In this document: positions 27,801 to 36,422 of the stretch, piece after piece
Position numbering within the stretch: position 1 is the first letter of the stretch
Layout: each line of letters starts with the position of its first letter
Notes under the pieces: model-generated
What the model saw: only the letters and a program-made list of their open reading frames with translations
Databases searched by the model: none
Told to the model about the DNA's origin: nothing
Virus record (IMG/VR): IMGVR_UViG_3300030339_000043
Span: 1-60,345 of that record
Direction: 5' to 3' (one strand)
Length of the DNA stretch: 60,345 nucleotides
Origin: a virus
Program-made: the position numbers and the translations under genes

Positions 27801-28419
27801 TTCTCCTGAGGATATTATTGCTAGAAATAGAATTATACTTTCAGATTTAACTAAAAGATTTTCAACAATTTTTAATATTGATGTAGATCATGTATATAAT
27901 ACTGATCTTCAATCTAAACAGGCTTGAATAGAATCTAATGAACAAGGACAAAGATTGGTTATAAATACTGCAAATCTTAATTCTGGTAAACAAAATATTA
28001 TTCATGAGTATTTACATTTATTTTTTATTGCATTAAAATACAATGATTTAAGTAAAAATACATATGAAGAAGTATTACAAAATTATAAATTACTTTCTAA
28101 TTCTAAAACAGAAGATTTATCTGAATTAGAAGAAGAATTAATTAATAAATTAACTAATAAAATTAATCTTGGAATTGAAAATATTATTGATTATAAATCA
28201 TTTAGCAATGCAATAAATAGTGCTTTAATAAAATTAGAATTAGAACCAATAACAGAAGATTCAAATATATTTTCTATATTAAATACTACTATGGAATCAA
28301 GATTTCCCAGACTCTCTCATGAAATAGGAAATGAAAGTTTAATTTTATTTGAAACCAATTTCCGTGAATGAATGTCAGAACAAATTAAAAACAATAATTT
28401 AGAAATACAATGTCAATAA
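24889..28419 (+). CDS. Large virion-arm protein with zincin (HExxH) domain, 1,176 aa (6 TGA=Trp)
   Basis: Starts at the ATG that overlaps the RNA polymerase stop (TAATG); an in-frame TTG nine bases earlier is less likely. The sequence IIHEYLHLFF at residues 1037-1046 contains HEYLH (1039-1043), the zinc-binding and catalytic HExxH of zincin metalloproteases, preceded by INTANL. The same layout occurs in giant proteins next to the polymerase in crAss-like phages. The third zinc ligand cannot be named from sequence alone. The middle (residues ~400-900) alternates short strands and loops with no known motif. TGA codons include AIW-KNL, TNW-VDK, IMW-IYA and REW-MSE. It may process neighbouring giant proteins or attack a host target; both are inference. 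Confidence 0.82.
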
Positions 28420-31400
28420 ATTGTACTTACTTATTAAAGGATAATTTTAAACATCCTGTAACTTTAACAGGATTAACTGAATATTATTATAAAAATACAT
28501 CAGAACTAAAAAATACAAAAATTTTTAGTTCTGATGAAATTGTAAATAGTATAGTAGATAAAATTAAAGATCAATTTCCAAGAGGAAAAACTATATCAAT
28601 GGATCCAAGTAAAATGGATATTTCACAATTTATTACTACTAGACAGGAAGAGTTTTTAGGAACTTTAGGAATTTCTAAACAAAGATTAGCTCCTGAATAT
28701 ATTGAAGAAAATAGAATACTATCAGAAGTTAAAAGGAAATTAATTTCTGATGGAGTTAATCCACATATTGATTGAAGTTTAAAAGAACTAATTTCTCAAT
28801 ATGCTGATAATCCAGATATAAGTAATAAAATCATACAATATACAAAGGATATTCAAGATGTTATTGAAATAGAAAAAGGATTAAGAGATTTTGGAATTGG
28901 ATTACATTCAATTTTAAGTAGTCTTAAATTTTCTCAAGGTGAATTTAATATTAGTGTTGAACAGAATATTGATGATTTAATTGAAAAGAATAAATGGCAT
29001 TTAGGTGGAGAAAGTCAGGATTGAAAAGATAAAATTAAAGATGTATTATATAAAATTTATTCAACTCTAAATAGTAAAGGAACTATATTAACTAATGTTA
29101 TATTAGATACTATAGATGGTGGAGCCATTGGTTTAAAAGGAAAATTAGATTTTGTTGTAGTTGATGAGGATGGAAATGTTCATATTTTTGAATTAAAATT
29201 ATCAAAACGTGATTATCCAGACTGGGATTCAACAAAGAAATTAACAACAGATTGAGAATTAGCACTTCAAAGACAGTTATTAGCACAACATATTAATGCT
29301 AAAAATATTATTTCTATAAATGTTATTCCAATCAGTATTGGAGAACGTTCAACTTTAAATAAATTTAATCCAATTAATTTTAGCGCAGGAAAAATTGTAT
29401 CATTATCTGCTGCAAATACTGGTTTACAATCTACTGGTACTATAACAAGAACTGCTCAGTTAATTATTCCTGAAAAGTTTAATATAGAATATGATACTAA
29501 AAAGAATGATAGATTTTTAGCAGATTTAGCTTTTTTATTCCCATTATATAAGATCAAAACATCTAAGGATGAAAATGATCCAGAAAAAATAATTGCAGAT
29601 GCAATAAAAAATAATAAATTAGAATTTATTAGTAAAATTGATGATTTTGAACTTGGTTTAATTAAAGATGAAAATTTTAGATTTAGGGCACCAGGTTTAT
29701 CAGATGCTGAAAAACTGGTAAAATTTAAAGAAAGAGTTTACGCATATACTAAGAAATTATCGGAAAATAACTATTACAGAGTTACGCAATTAAAGGATAA
29801 AATTTCTGAGGCAATTCTAAATAAATCGGATTTACCTCTTAAGATGGCTAATGACCACCAAACCCTTCATGTTAATGCCTTACTATCTCCGTATTTAAAT
29901 GGTGATTATAAAGTTGTTGAAAATAATATGGCACTTGATTCTTTAGGATTTATCTTATTAAAAAGTAAAAGAAGTAATAAATTAGTTTTATTTAGTTTGA
30001 CTGTATTAAATGGTGATGCAAAATATGATAAAAACACAACATTTGCTGAGGTTGAATATTTAAAAATGTTATTATTTTTTCATCATTATTATGATGAATT
30101 AGATTTAGATTTCAATAAAATTAAGAATTTAATACCATTAAATGTTGAGGGATCTCAGGCAAGATATTTTGATGTAAATAAAATACAAAAACAATATTTT
30201 GATTTATTAACTTCAAAAGGAATAACTCCAAAAATAAATTTATCTAATTTTCTTAATCTTACAGATAGAGCTGTTACAGAAATGCAAGAGGCAGTTCTTA
30301 ATTTAGAGTCTACATCAGTTGAAAAAATTGTTTTAAAATATGGTGAAGATTATCAAGGAATGGAATTGTATAAATTGAAACAAATTCATAGAGAACTTGC
30401 TGATGCTTTTCCAGAATTAAAGAAAAAAACTTTTGGTTCTGAAATTGATTTTAAGAACAGACTTGAATATGTTTTTGCAATTCTATCTTCATTAATTGTT
30501 GCTAAATCAGGAGATGTCCCAGAGGGAGATTTTATGCAAATGAGAAATTTTGCTATTGGTTTCTCTGATTTTAAAAGTTTATTAGCAGCTTTTTATTCAG
30601 ATGAACAAGCAGATTATGATAAAACTGGTAGAAGAATTTTAGGAATTATTGGTGGTTTGAAAACTAATACTCCTGATCGTATAGGTTCTGTAGATTTACA
30701 GAATATTAATAAAATGATTACAGGAGCAAATTCTAGTATTAGACATAAAATGTATAAACAATCTACTACAATAGCTGCATTTACATATGAATTTTTTAAA
30801 AAAATAAACTACTCAAATCTTTCACAAAATTGAATTGGTAATGTTAGATCTCTTAATAAAAATATGTGAGAACATGATGGCAGTGAAGTTTCTAATAGTT
30901 GGTCATTAAAAGATCCATATTCTGATAAGACTCTAACACAGGCTGAACAAGAATATTCTAAGCAAATGTTATTTGAAATTAAAAAATATAGACTACATAT
31001 TCCAGAAAAATTATGAGGTAAAATTGATTTAACAAGTATAGAATCTATTACTAAAACTGATACTTCTGGTATAATTATAAAGAGTATTATTTCTGGAGAT
31101 TATTTCAAAATGCCAATAATGCGTTCTCAACAAATTAATAGAAATGATAGAATTTTAAAAAGTGGATTAGCAGGATTATGACAAGATGTATCTAAATGAC
31201 TTGATGAAACTAAGGACTATTTAGATCCAAGAGAATTTTCAGAAAATGATTTAAATAGAATTAAAGAAACACAATTAGGTTTCAATGAAATGTATGATAT
31301 TTATTCTATGCAATCAGATGAAATGAAAGTTAGACTAATTAATGAAAATTCCCCAGGATATTATGAATTGGATTTAGATACAATAGCTCATAGAGTTGCT

Positions 31401-33011
31401 TTCAGTAGTATAAGAAAAGCAAATGTTGACGCAATTCTTCCAAATATTACATCATATGTTTGATGAATGAAATTACTTGCAGGAAAAAATAAAGAAAACA
31501 TATCTAAACAATTAGAATACATTACTAATAGAATAAAATTAGGATTATTTGATGAACCTATTATTGATCCAGAGGCAAGTGATGCAATTAGATTAGTTCG
31601 ATCAGGGAAAACCATTGCAACTGCTGCAATGTTAGGATTTCGTCCTGCTTTAATGGCAAAGGAATTAACATTTGGATTGTATAAAAATGTAGGATTGGCT
31701 GCCCTTAATATTTATGGTGGAAAAAAACCATTTAATATTAAAGATTTAGCAGAAGCAATGAAGATTATGTTAGCAGTTGATAATAAAATGTCTAAAAAAT
31801 GAAATTTAATGGATGGAATAAATCTTTATTATGGATTTGCAAATATGGATGTTAATTCTTTACCGAGAAAAATGCAGACAAATAGAAGAGGTGCTATGTT
31901 AGGATTAAGTAAATGGATGTATGCTTGTAATACTATTCCTGATTATTATAATAGATTATCTCTATTCATTGCAAAAATGATTCATGATGGAAGTTTTTAT
32001 GCACATACTTTAGACGATAAAGGTTATATACACTATGATCCAACTCAAGATAAGCGATTTGAATATTATTTCCAAAATAGAGAAAAATATAAAAATGCTG
32101 ATGGACAATATATTCCTGCAAAGAATAATCTAAAATATAATGAACAAAGAAATCTTTATACAATAATTTTAGGTGAAAGAAATACAGAATTAGCTAAAGG
32201 AAACAATCCAATTCTTGATGAAGCAACTGATTTATTAGATCAAGCTTATTCTGAAAAAGAAAGAACTGGATTTAAATCTTTTACTGATACAGTTTATGGA
32301 TATTATGATAAAGATAGTCAAGCCGAGTGACATAATACTTGGTATGGAATAATCTGATTACAATTACTTCAATTCTGGCCAGGTAAGATGAATATGTGAT
32401 TTGGTAAACCAGTTTCTGCAGATAAAAGTATGATGGGAAGTCATCAACAAGTAACTGATGAGGAAACAGGTCAATTATTATGAAGAGAACCTGTTTATAG
32501 TCAAACAAATCCTGATGAAATTATTGGATTTAAAGCAACTACTGAAAATACTGGAGATCCAATGTTAGCATGAGTAGGACATCCACAAGAAGGGTTATTA
32601 TACTCTGTAGGATATCTAATGCAAGATGTTATAAAAGGAAACTGAGGAGAAATTGCAAAAAATAAAGATCATAGAAATGAGAGAGTAGGTTTTGCAATGG
32701 TAGATTCATTATTAATGGTTTTACTGTTTGGTATGATGAAGGCTATTTATGATGGCTGAATTGCAGAAAATGGTACTGATGGAATTGATGGAAGAACAGT
32801 AGAGTTTATGGCATCCGTAAATAAAAAAGTATTAAGTGAAGGAAATTTATGAAATAATACTTTAGGAGCTTTAAAAACTGAGCCAGTTTTTTGAGCTTGA
32901 GGAACTAAAACTGCAACAGATGTACACAGTGTATTATGAGGAAATAAAACATTTGAACAATTAATGAATAAAGATCTTAAGATGTTTGAGTTTATGCATC
33001 CATCAGAATAA
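28410..33011 (+). CDS. Large virion-arm protein with PD-(D/E)XK nuclease motif, 1,533 aa (about 22 TGA=Trp)
   Basis: Overlaps the previous gene by 10 nt. Residues 243-263 read GLKGKLD then HIFELK, placing D247, E261 and K263 as the D...ExK triad of the PD-(D/E)XK nuclease fold; ALQRQLLAQHI downstream resembles the Gln-containing helix of RecB/Cas4-like members. The C-terminal ~530 residues (from VWWMKLLAG) contain RNRRGAMLGLSKW-like and NTIPDYYNRLSLF motifs that I associate with a conserved giant-block protein of crAss-like phages, and a hydrophobic helix near 1440 (DSLLMVLLFGMM). Trp is TGA about 22 times, including tandem TGA TGA at 31461-31466. It is the last gene of the plus arm and ends just before a strong terminator. 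Probably ejected with DNA; nuclease activity untested. Confidence 0.83.
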
Positions 33012-33056
33012 AAAAAAATACCCACAGTACGATTGTACTGTGGGTATTTCTGTTTT
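33009..33056. terminator. Bidirectional terminator between the converging arms
   Basis: A perfect 14-bp stem, AATACCCACAGTAC (33017-33030) with GTACTGTGGGTATT (33035-33048), and loop GATT. On the plus strand it is followed by TTTCTGTTTT; on the minus strand by a run of eight or more T. It lies in the 46-nt gap between the last plus gene and the last minus gene, so it can stop transcription from both sides. Confidence 0.9.
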
Positions 33057-33057
33057 A

Positions 33058-33765
33058 TTATGAATAAAGATTTAAATATTCTTCTATTTTTGTTCCAAAA
33101 CCATCATGATAATCTTTTGCATCAGGTTTTTCTTCACTAAACCATTTCTGCACTTTTCCTGCACCTAATAAATGTGCTGCAGCTAAAATTCCATTTCTTG
33201 TGATATTTAATCCCCTAAATTTCTTACCTACAAATTCACTCATTACATTTTGTAAACGAGATTCATTTAACTTAGCTAATTTTAGTGCACCATTATTCTG
33301 TGTTGCACTATCTGTAAAAGATTGTCTAGTCTCACCAATATCTTTTAGAGCACTATCACCAAATTGATATAATCCATAGTACCCAAATTTATTCTTGACA
33401 GTTGGATTATAATTACTTTCTCTTCCTGCTAATTTTACTAGATATTCTTTATCTTCATCAGGTACATCCATTTTACTAATTTCATCAGTAATTTCATTTT
33501 TAACTGGAGAAACATAATTAGATTTAGTTCCTAATAATTTAGCAAAATATTCTTTATTTCCTATAATATCACTTGTGGAGTAATGTTTTTCATCTTTAGG
33601 AGTTGTTACAATCATAGTTTTAGGTTCAGGAGTTAGTTGTGCTAAATATCTATCTAAATACTCATTAGAAAAATGAGGATGCTGAGTATAATATTCTTTT
33701 AATTTTTCATCAGATGAAAGATCATCAATGTACGGTGTATATGAAGCAAAATTTGAATTTTCCAT
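33058..33765 (-). CDS. Lysozyme-like / lytic transglycosylase-like peptidoglycan hydrolase
   Basis: A 235-aa protein whose C-terminal half (residues ~103-235) has the layout of phage lysozyme-like cell-wall enzymes: LAGRESNYNP with a candidate catalytic Glu, then GYYGLYQFG and NGILAAAHLLGAG, and FGTKIEEYL near the end. The N-terminal ~100 residues are charged and of unknown role. No signal peptide. It stands alone between two terminators, with a possible Bacteroidetes-type -7 element at 33792-33799. Its role could be cell-wall degradation during entry or at lysis; being separated from the M15 peptidase unit hints at separate timing. The exact chemistry (muramidase or transglycosylase) cannot be told from sequence. 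Confidence 0.75.
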   Translation of the reverse strand: MENSNFASYTPYIDDLSSDEKLKEYYTQHPHFSNEYLDRYLAQLTPEPKTMIVTTPKDEKHYSTSDIIGNKEYFAKLLGTKSNYVSPVKNEITDEISKMDVPDEDKEYLVKLAGRESNYNPTVKNKFGYYGLYQFGDSALKDIGETRQSFTDSATQNNGALKLAKLNESRLQNVMSEFVGKKFRGLNITRNGILAAAHLLGAGKVQKWFSEEKPDAKDYHDGFGTKIEEYLNLYS

Positions 33766-33791
33766 AAGAATTATAATATTAAATTAATCAT

Positions 33792-33799
33792 CAAAAATA
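33792..33799 (-). promoter_or_regulatory. Possible Bacteroidetes-type -7 element
   Basis: On the minus strand this reads TATTTTTG, matching the TAnnTTTG consensus of the Bacteroidetes housekeeping sigma factor, 27 nt upstream of the lysozyme-like gene and just after the terminator of the preceding unit. No -33 TTTG is seen at the right spacing, and the region is AT-rich, so a chance match is possible. Confidence 0.35.
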
Positions 33800-33830
33800 T
33801 AAATATTTTTTCATAAAAAATATAAAAATC

Positions 33831-33879
33831 AAAAAAAAATAGGGAAAGACTGTAGTTAAACTACAATCCTTCCCTATTA
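33831..33879 (-). terminator. Terminator of the large minus-strand unit
   Basis: Outer stem AATAGGGAA (33838-33846) with TTCCCTATT (33870-33878) and inner stem TGTAGT (33851-33856) with ACTACA (33860-33865), closed by a 3-nt loop with a small internal bulge. On the minus strand it is followed by ATTTTTTTTT. It lies just after the stop of the 87-aa gene at 33884. Confidence 0.8.
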
Positions 33880-33883
33880 TTAT

Positions 33884-34147
33884 TTATTCATATACCCAAG
33901 TTTTTTTAGGATTTGAAGCATTATCCAATAAAGATAATACTGTTAATCCCAAATCATATGCAGCTTGTTCAGCAGCAAATCTTAGATTTAAAAATCCTTG
34001 ATGGATCATACTTTCAATTGCAGCTAATTCTTGTCCTGAGATGTTCTTATTTTTCTTTTCCAATATATAATCTGAAATAAAAATATGTAATTCATCTCGT
34101 GAAACAGAATTGGTTTCCAAAATTTTAATCACAATCTCTTTATTCAT
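33884..34147 (-). CDS. Small unknown protein, 87 aa
   Basis: I place the start at MNKEIV (34147), giving an 8-nt overlap with the kinase gene; an in-frame ATG at 34180 would overlap by 41 nt and adds an unlikely hydrophobic leader. The protein is soluble-looking and helical, with no membrane segment, so it is not an obvious holin although it sits close to lysis genes. It is the last gene before a terminator. Not recognised. Confidence 0.6.
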   Translation of the reverse strand: MNKEIVIKILETNSVSRDELHIFISDYILEKKNKNISGQELAAIESMIHQGFLNLRFAAEQAAYDLGLTVLSLLDNASNPKKTWVYE

Positions 34148-34562
34148 TATTATTATCTTTAAGATACTTTGTATACGCAAGCTCGATAGCTACTTTTCCA
34201 ATTGGTTTTTCACGTTTTGAATCTCGTTCGATACATTCTTCAACTAGCACATCAAAGAAAATCCTTTCAATTGGAATGCCTCTAGAAACAGATAATTGAG
34301 AAAAATATTCCCAATATTTTGGATCAAAATTCATATCATCAAGAATTACAGATTTTCCAGAATTTAGAAATATTTTACAAATAATCTTCTGCAATTCAAA
34401 CACATCATTATGAATTTCTTCTGTGTAAGGGATTCCATCAACTATTTTAGATATTTCTGCTCTAGAAACAATTACATAGTCTTTATTCAGTTCAATTACT
34501 TTCTTAGCCCATGTAGTTTTTCCGCTTCCTGGTAATCCTTGTAAAAATTTAATATATTGCAT
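34140..34562 (-). CDS. Polynucleotide kinase-like P-loop kinase
   Basis: A 140-aa protein with Walker A GLPGSGKTT (K15), the SVILDDMN motif and IERDSKREKPIG, the lid-like region with two Arg that neutralise phosphates. This arrangement matches the kinase half of T4 Pnk-type 5'-polynucleotide kinases and related P-loop kinases. The 3'-phosphatase half of T4 Pnk is absent. It would phosphorylate 5'-OH ends of RNA or DNA, perhaps with the DNA ligase encoded 4 kb upstream in the same unit. It shares a base with the stop of the upstream small gene and overlaps the downstream one. Confidence 0.82.
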   Translation of the reverse strand: MQYIKFLQGLPGSGKTTWAKKVIELNKDYVIVSRAEISKIVDGIPYTEEIHNDVFELQKIICKIFLNSGKSVILDDMNFDPKYWEYFSQLSVSRGIPIERIFFDVLVEECIERDSKREKPIGKVAIELAYTKYLKDNNNE

Positions 34563-34744
34563 TATTTATATTTTAAAATTTCTTCACATTTATCACAAAA
34601 TTGTGGTTTTAATAAAATCTCTCCTTTAAATGCTTTCCAATCCTCTTCTGAGAAATCTTTTGAATATTTCACTAATTCACTACATTTAGAGCAAATTAAC
34701 TGAGGTTTATTATGCACTACTTTGAACTTTGCCTTCTTTTCCAT
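34562..34744 (-). CDS. Small zinc-ribbon-like protein, 60 aa
   Basis: Two CxxC pairs, CSKC (residues ~18-21) and CDKC (~51-54), suggest a zinc ribbon or knuckle. The rest is Lys-rich. It has one base in common with the kinase start and lies directly behind the DUF5664-like gene. Possibly a nucleic-acid- or protein-binding adaptor; function unknown. Confidence 0.65.
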   Translation of the reverse strand: MEKKAKFKVVHNKPQLICSKCSELVKYSKDFSEEDWKAFKGEILLKPQFCDKCEEILKYK

Positions 34745-34745
34745 T

Positions 34746-35129
34746 TTAAGTTAAAAGTTCATTATCTTTATGATAATTATAGAACATTGCATTACACATT
34801 ATGTGTCCCATATGATTAATACCGGACTCTAAATCACAATCTTCTCCATCCATTAATTGAGCTATATGTCGTTGCATAGATTCTAAAATCTCTTTCAGAT
34901 CCATTGGTTTCTTCCAATTATTTCTTCCAGAGGTTAATAAAATCCAATCCTTTGCTTCTTCTTGAGTTATCTCAGCACCTGTTACAGTTTTTGATCCATC
35001 TTGACTTATAAAAGTGCTGTATTTATGTGCCCCATATTCCAATACACGGATCATGGGAACTATTGATTTATAATGAACTAAAGACCATTTAGGTTTTCCA
35101 CTATTAAATCTTAATGCCTTTTCTTCCAT
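34746..35129 (-). CDS. DUF5664-like (dATP/dGTP diphosphohydrolase N-terminal-like) protein
   Basis: A 127-aa protein starting LRFNSGKPKWSLVHY, then RVLEYGAHKYS, NNWKKPMDLKEILESM, QRHIAQLMDGEDCDLESGINH and HIMCNAMFY. This order (RFNxGKP, GAxKY, NW, RHxxAxxxGExxDxESGxxH) is that of DUF5664, annotated as the N-terminal domain of phage dATP/dGTP diphosphohydrolases of the all-alpha NTP pyrophosphohydrolase type, with Glu and Asp as metal ligands. It likely trims the dNTP pool alongside the RNR, ThyX and dUTPase of the same arm. Substrate not predictable here. Confidence 0.78.
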   Translation of the reverse strand: MEEKALRFNSGKPKWSLVHYKSIVPMIRVLEYGAHKYSTFISQDGSKTVTGAEITQEEAKDWILLTSGRNNWKKPMDLKEILESMQRHIAQLMDGEDCDLESGINHMGHIMCNAMFYNYHKDNELLT

Positions 35130-35133
35130 TTAA

Positions 35134-35649
35134 TTAAAAAATAATATATCCATCAGCATCTAATCCACCTTTTCTTTTATATATAGCTGAACATTGTGCC
35201 CAGTTTAATCCAAAAGTCTTTTGTAAATGTGGTGTATCTTTTAAACTTTTCCAGTCTCCACCCCATTCATATCCTTTATTTTTAAAGATATTAATAACTT
35301 CCATCCAATCTGGAACATGATCACCATCAAAATCTTTTACTATATCCCATGAAGCAATTGCATTTTCTAACAATACAATATCAAAAGCTAATCCATAATT
35401 ATGGATAGATTTTCCACCAGAAGCATTAGTTACGATACCTAATCGATTTCCACTTGCATCAAATAATTTGGTTCTACCTTGTGCATACAATAAATCTTGT
35501 TCAGCAAATGTTCTTAATGTGTATGCAAATCTACAAGTTGATTTACCTGTTAAAGCAGGAACAACTTCATTTACATATATATCATGTACTTCATTCCTAA
35601 TTTTAGGATGAAGTAATTTTATTCTTTCTAAAGTTATATTATCAATCAT
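35134..35649 (-). CDS. M15-family peptidase endolysin (VanY / L-alanyl-D-glutamate peptidase type)
   Basis: A 171-aa protein with the zinc site of peptidase M15: SIHNYGLAFD gives H83 and D90, and TPHLQ gives H141. RTFAEQDLLYAQGRTK and YEWGGDWKS are further family hallmarks. Such enzymes cut the peptide stems of peptidoglycan and act as phage endolysins. There is no signal peptide, so release would need a holin not recognised here. The gene starts inside the 3' end of the GIY-YIG endonuclease gene (11-nt overlap), which therefore cannot be lost cleanly by simple deletion. Confidence 0.9.
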   Translation of the reverse strand: MIDNITLERIKLLHPKIRNEVHDIYVNEVVPALTGKSTCRFAYTLRTFAEQDLLYAQGRTKLFDASGNRLGIVTNASGGKSIHNYGLAFDIVLLENAIASWDIVKDFDGDHVPDWMEVINIFKNKGYEWGGDWKSLKDTPHLQKTFGLNWAQCSAIYKRKGGLDADGYIIF

Positions 35650-36370
35650 TTTTATTTTCTATTAAATAACGATATTGTTCTAACTCTTCTTTTTCTATTC
35701 TTTTAAACATTCTATTATATATTGTTTTTCTTCGGGATTTTTCTGATAAAGTATCACAAATTGCTGCAGAAGATGTTCCTATATCATTTGCACAATCTAT
35801 AATTCTTTCTCATACATTAATAATATTTCCACAAGAATCTATCTCAGCAATACATTTACCTTTTCTAACTGTACTTAATGAAAATCCAGGATTATCCTCT
35901 AAATATCTTCAAACAAAGCCATAAATTTTATTTCGTTTTAATTTACAACATTCAGATATCTTTGAGGATGCAGCCAAATTTAATTCTTTTTTAATATCTT
36001 CTAAACAATCCCAAATTTTTATTTGATTTCCATCTAAGTCATATTGTACTATAGCTATACGTCTTGTAGAGGCAACACCTAGTGTATTTCCTGCAACTTT
36101 TGCAACATTATATTCTGGTTTATAATTATCAAAATATCATTGTTCTCTTTCTAGAAGTTTTTCATTTTCACACTCTTCTAAAATAATAAATTCAAAACTA
36201 TCTATTTCATATTTATCATATGCTCTTTGCAGAATAATTGAATGATGTTTTCCTCGTTTTAATTTAGAAAAATGTAAATTTTTTCTATCACCGAAATTAA
36301 CTGTACTACCAATATAACATTTGTTATTGGATTTATTTAAAATTTTATAAATTCCTGACATATTCTTCAT
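35639..36370 (-). CDS. GIY-YIG homing endonuclease with NUMOD/IENR repeats (4 TGA=Trp)
   Basis: A 243-aa protein when TGA is Trp. The GIY-YIG nuclease domain is residues 1-90: SGIYKILN, CYIGST, and EREQ with the metal-binding Glu just before the first TGA (W78, 36137-36139). The following DNA-binding part (IVQYDLDGNQIKIW ... YGFVWRY) is a NUMOD/IENR1-type module; its diagnostic GFxW Trp is the second TGA (35909-35911). Further TGA codons are at 35810-35812 and 35642-35644, followed by TAA. Under the standard code the protein ends after 77 aa, without the DNA-binding region. It is a free-standing endonuclease between thyX and the M15 peptidase. A TATCTTTG element lies upstream. The surrounding genes have no internal TGA. 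Confidence 0.88.
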
Positions 36371-36383
36371 TTAAAGTTATATG

Positions 36384-36391
36384 CAAAGATA
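36384..36391 (-). promoter_or_regulatory. Candidate Bacteroidetes -7 promoter element before the GIY-YIG gene
   Basis: Minus-strand TATCTTTGC is an exact match to TAnnTTTG(C), 13 nt before the GIY-YIG ATG in a 52-nt intergenic gap. A -33 TTTG is not evident. If real, the endonuclease is transcribed by host polymerase independently of the thyX unit, with a very short leader. Confidence 0.45.
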
Positions 36392-36422
36392 ATAATTAAA
36401 ATTTTAATAAATCCTTTAAAAT

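Noticed and set aside
28417-28419. Programmed frameshift joining the last two giant genes
   Set aside because: The 10-nt overlap has a good ATG for the second gene and no slippery heptamer followed by structure was evident; ordinary coupled translation explains it.
1611-33011. Many broken frames that could be read as pseudogenes or assembly errors
   Set aside because: All breaks are TGA, never TAA, TAG or a frameshift; the phase is kept across every break, and TGAs match conserved Trp positions. Random decay would mix stop types and shift frames.
1-33011. A mycoplasma-like origin because TGA is Trp and the DNA is AT-rich
   Set aside because: Gene content is phage, with crAss-like signature proteins, and the minus arm uses TGA as a stop, which a true code-4 organism would not.
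33884-34180. Holin for the M15 endolysin
   Set aside because: The protein has no transmembrane helix. No other minus-strand small protein shows clear membrane segments either.
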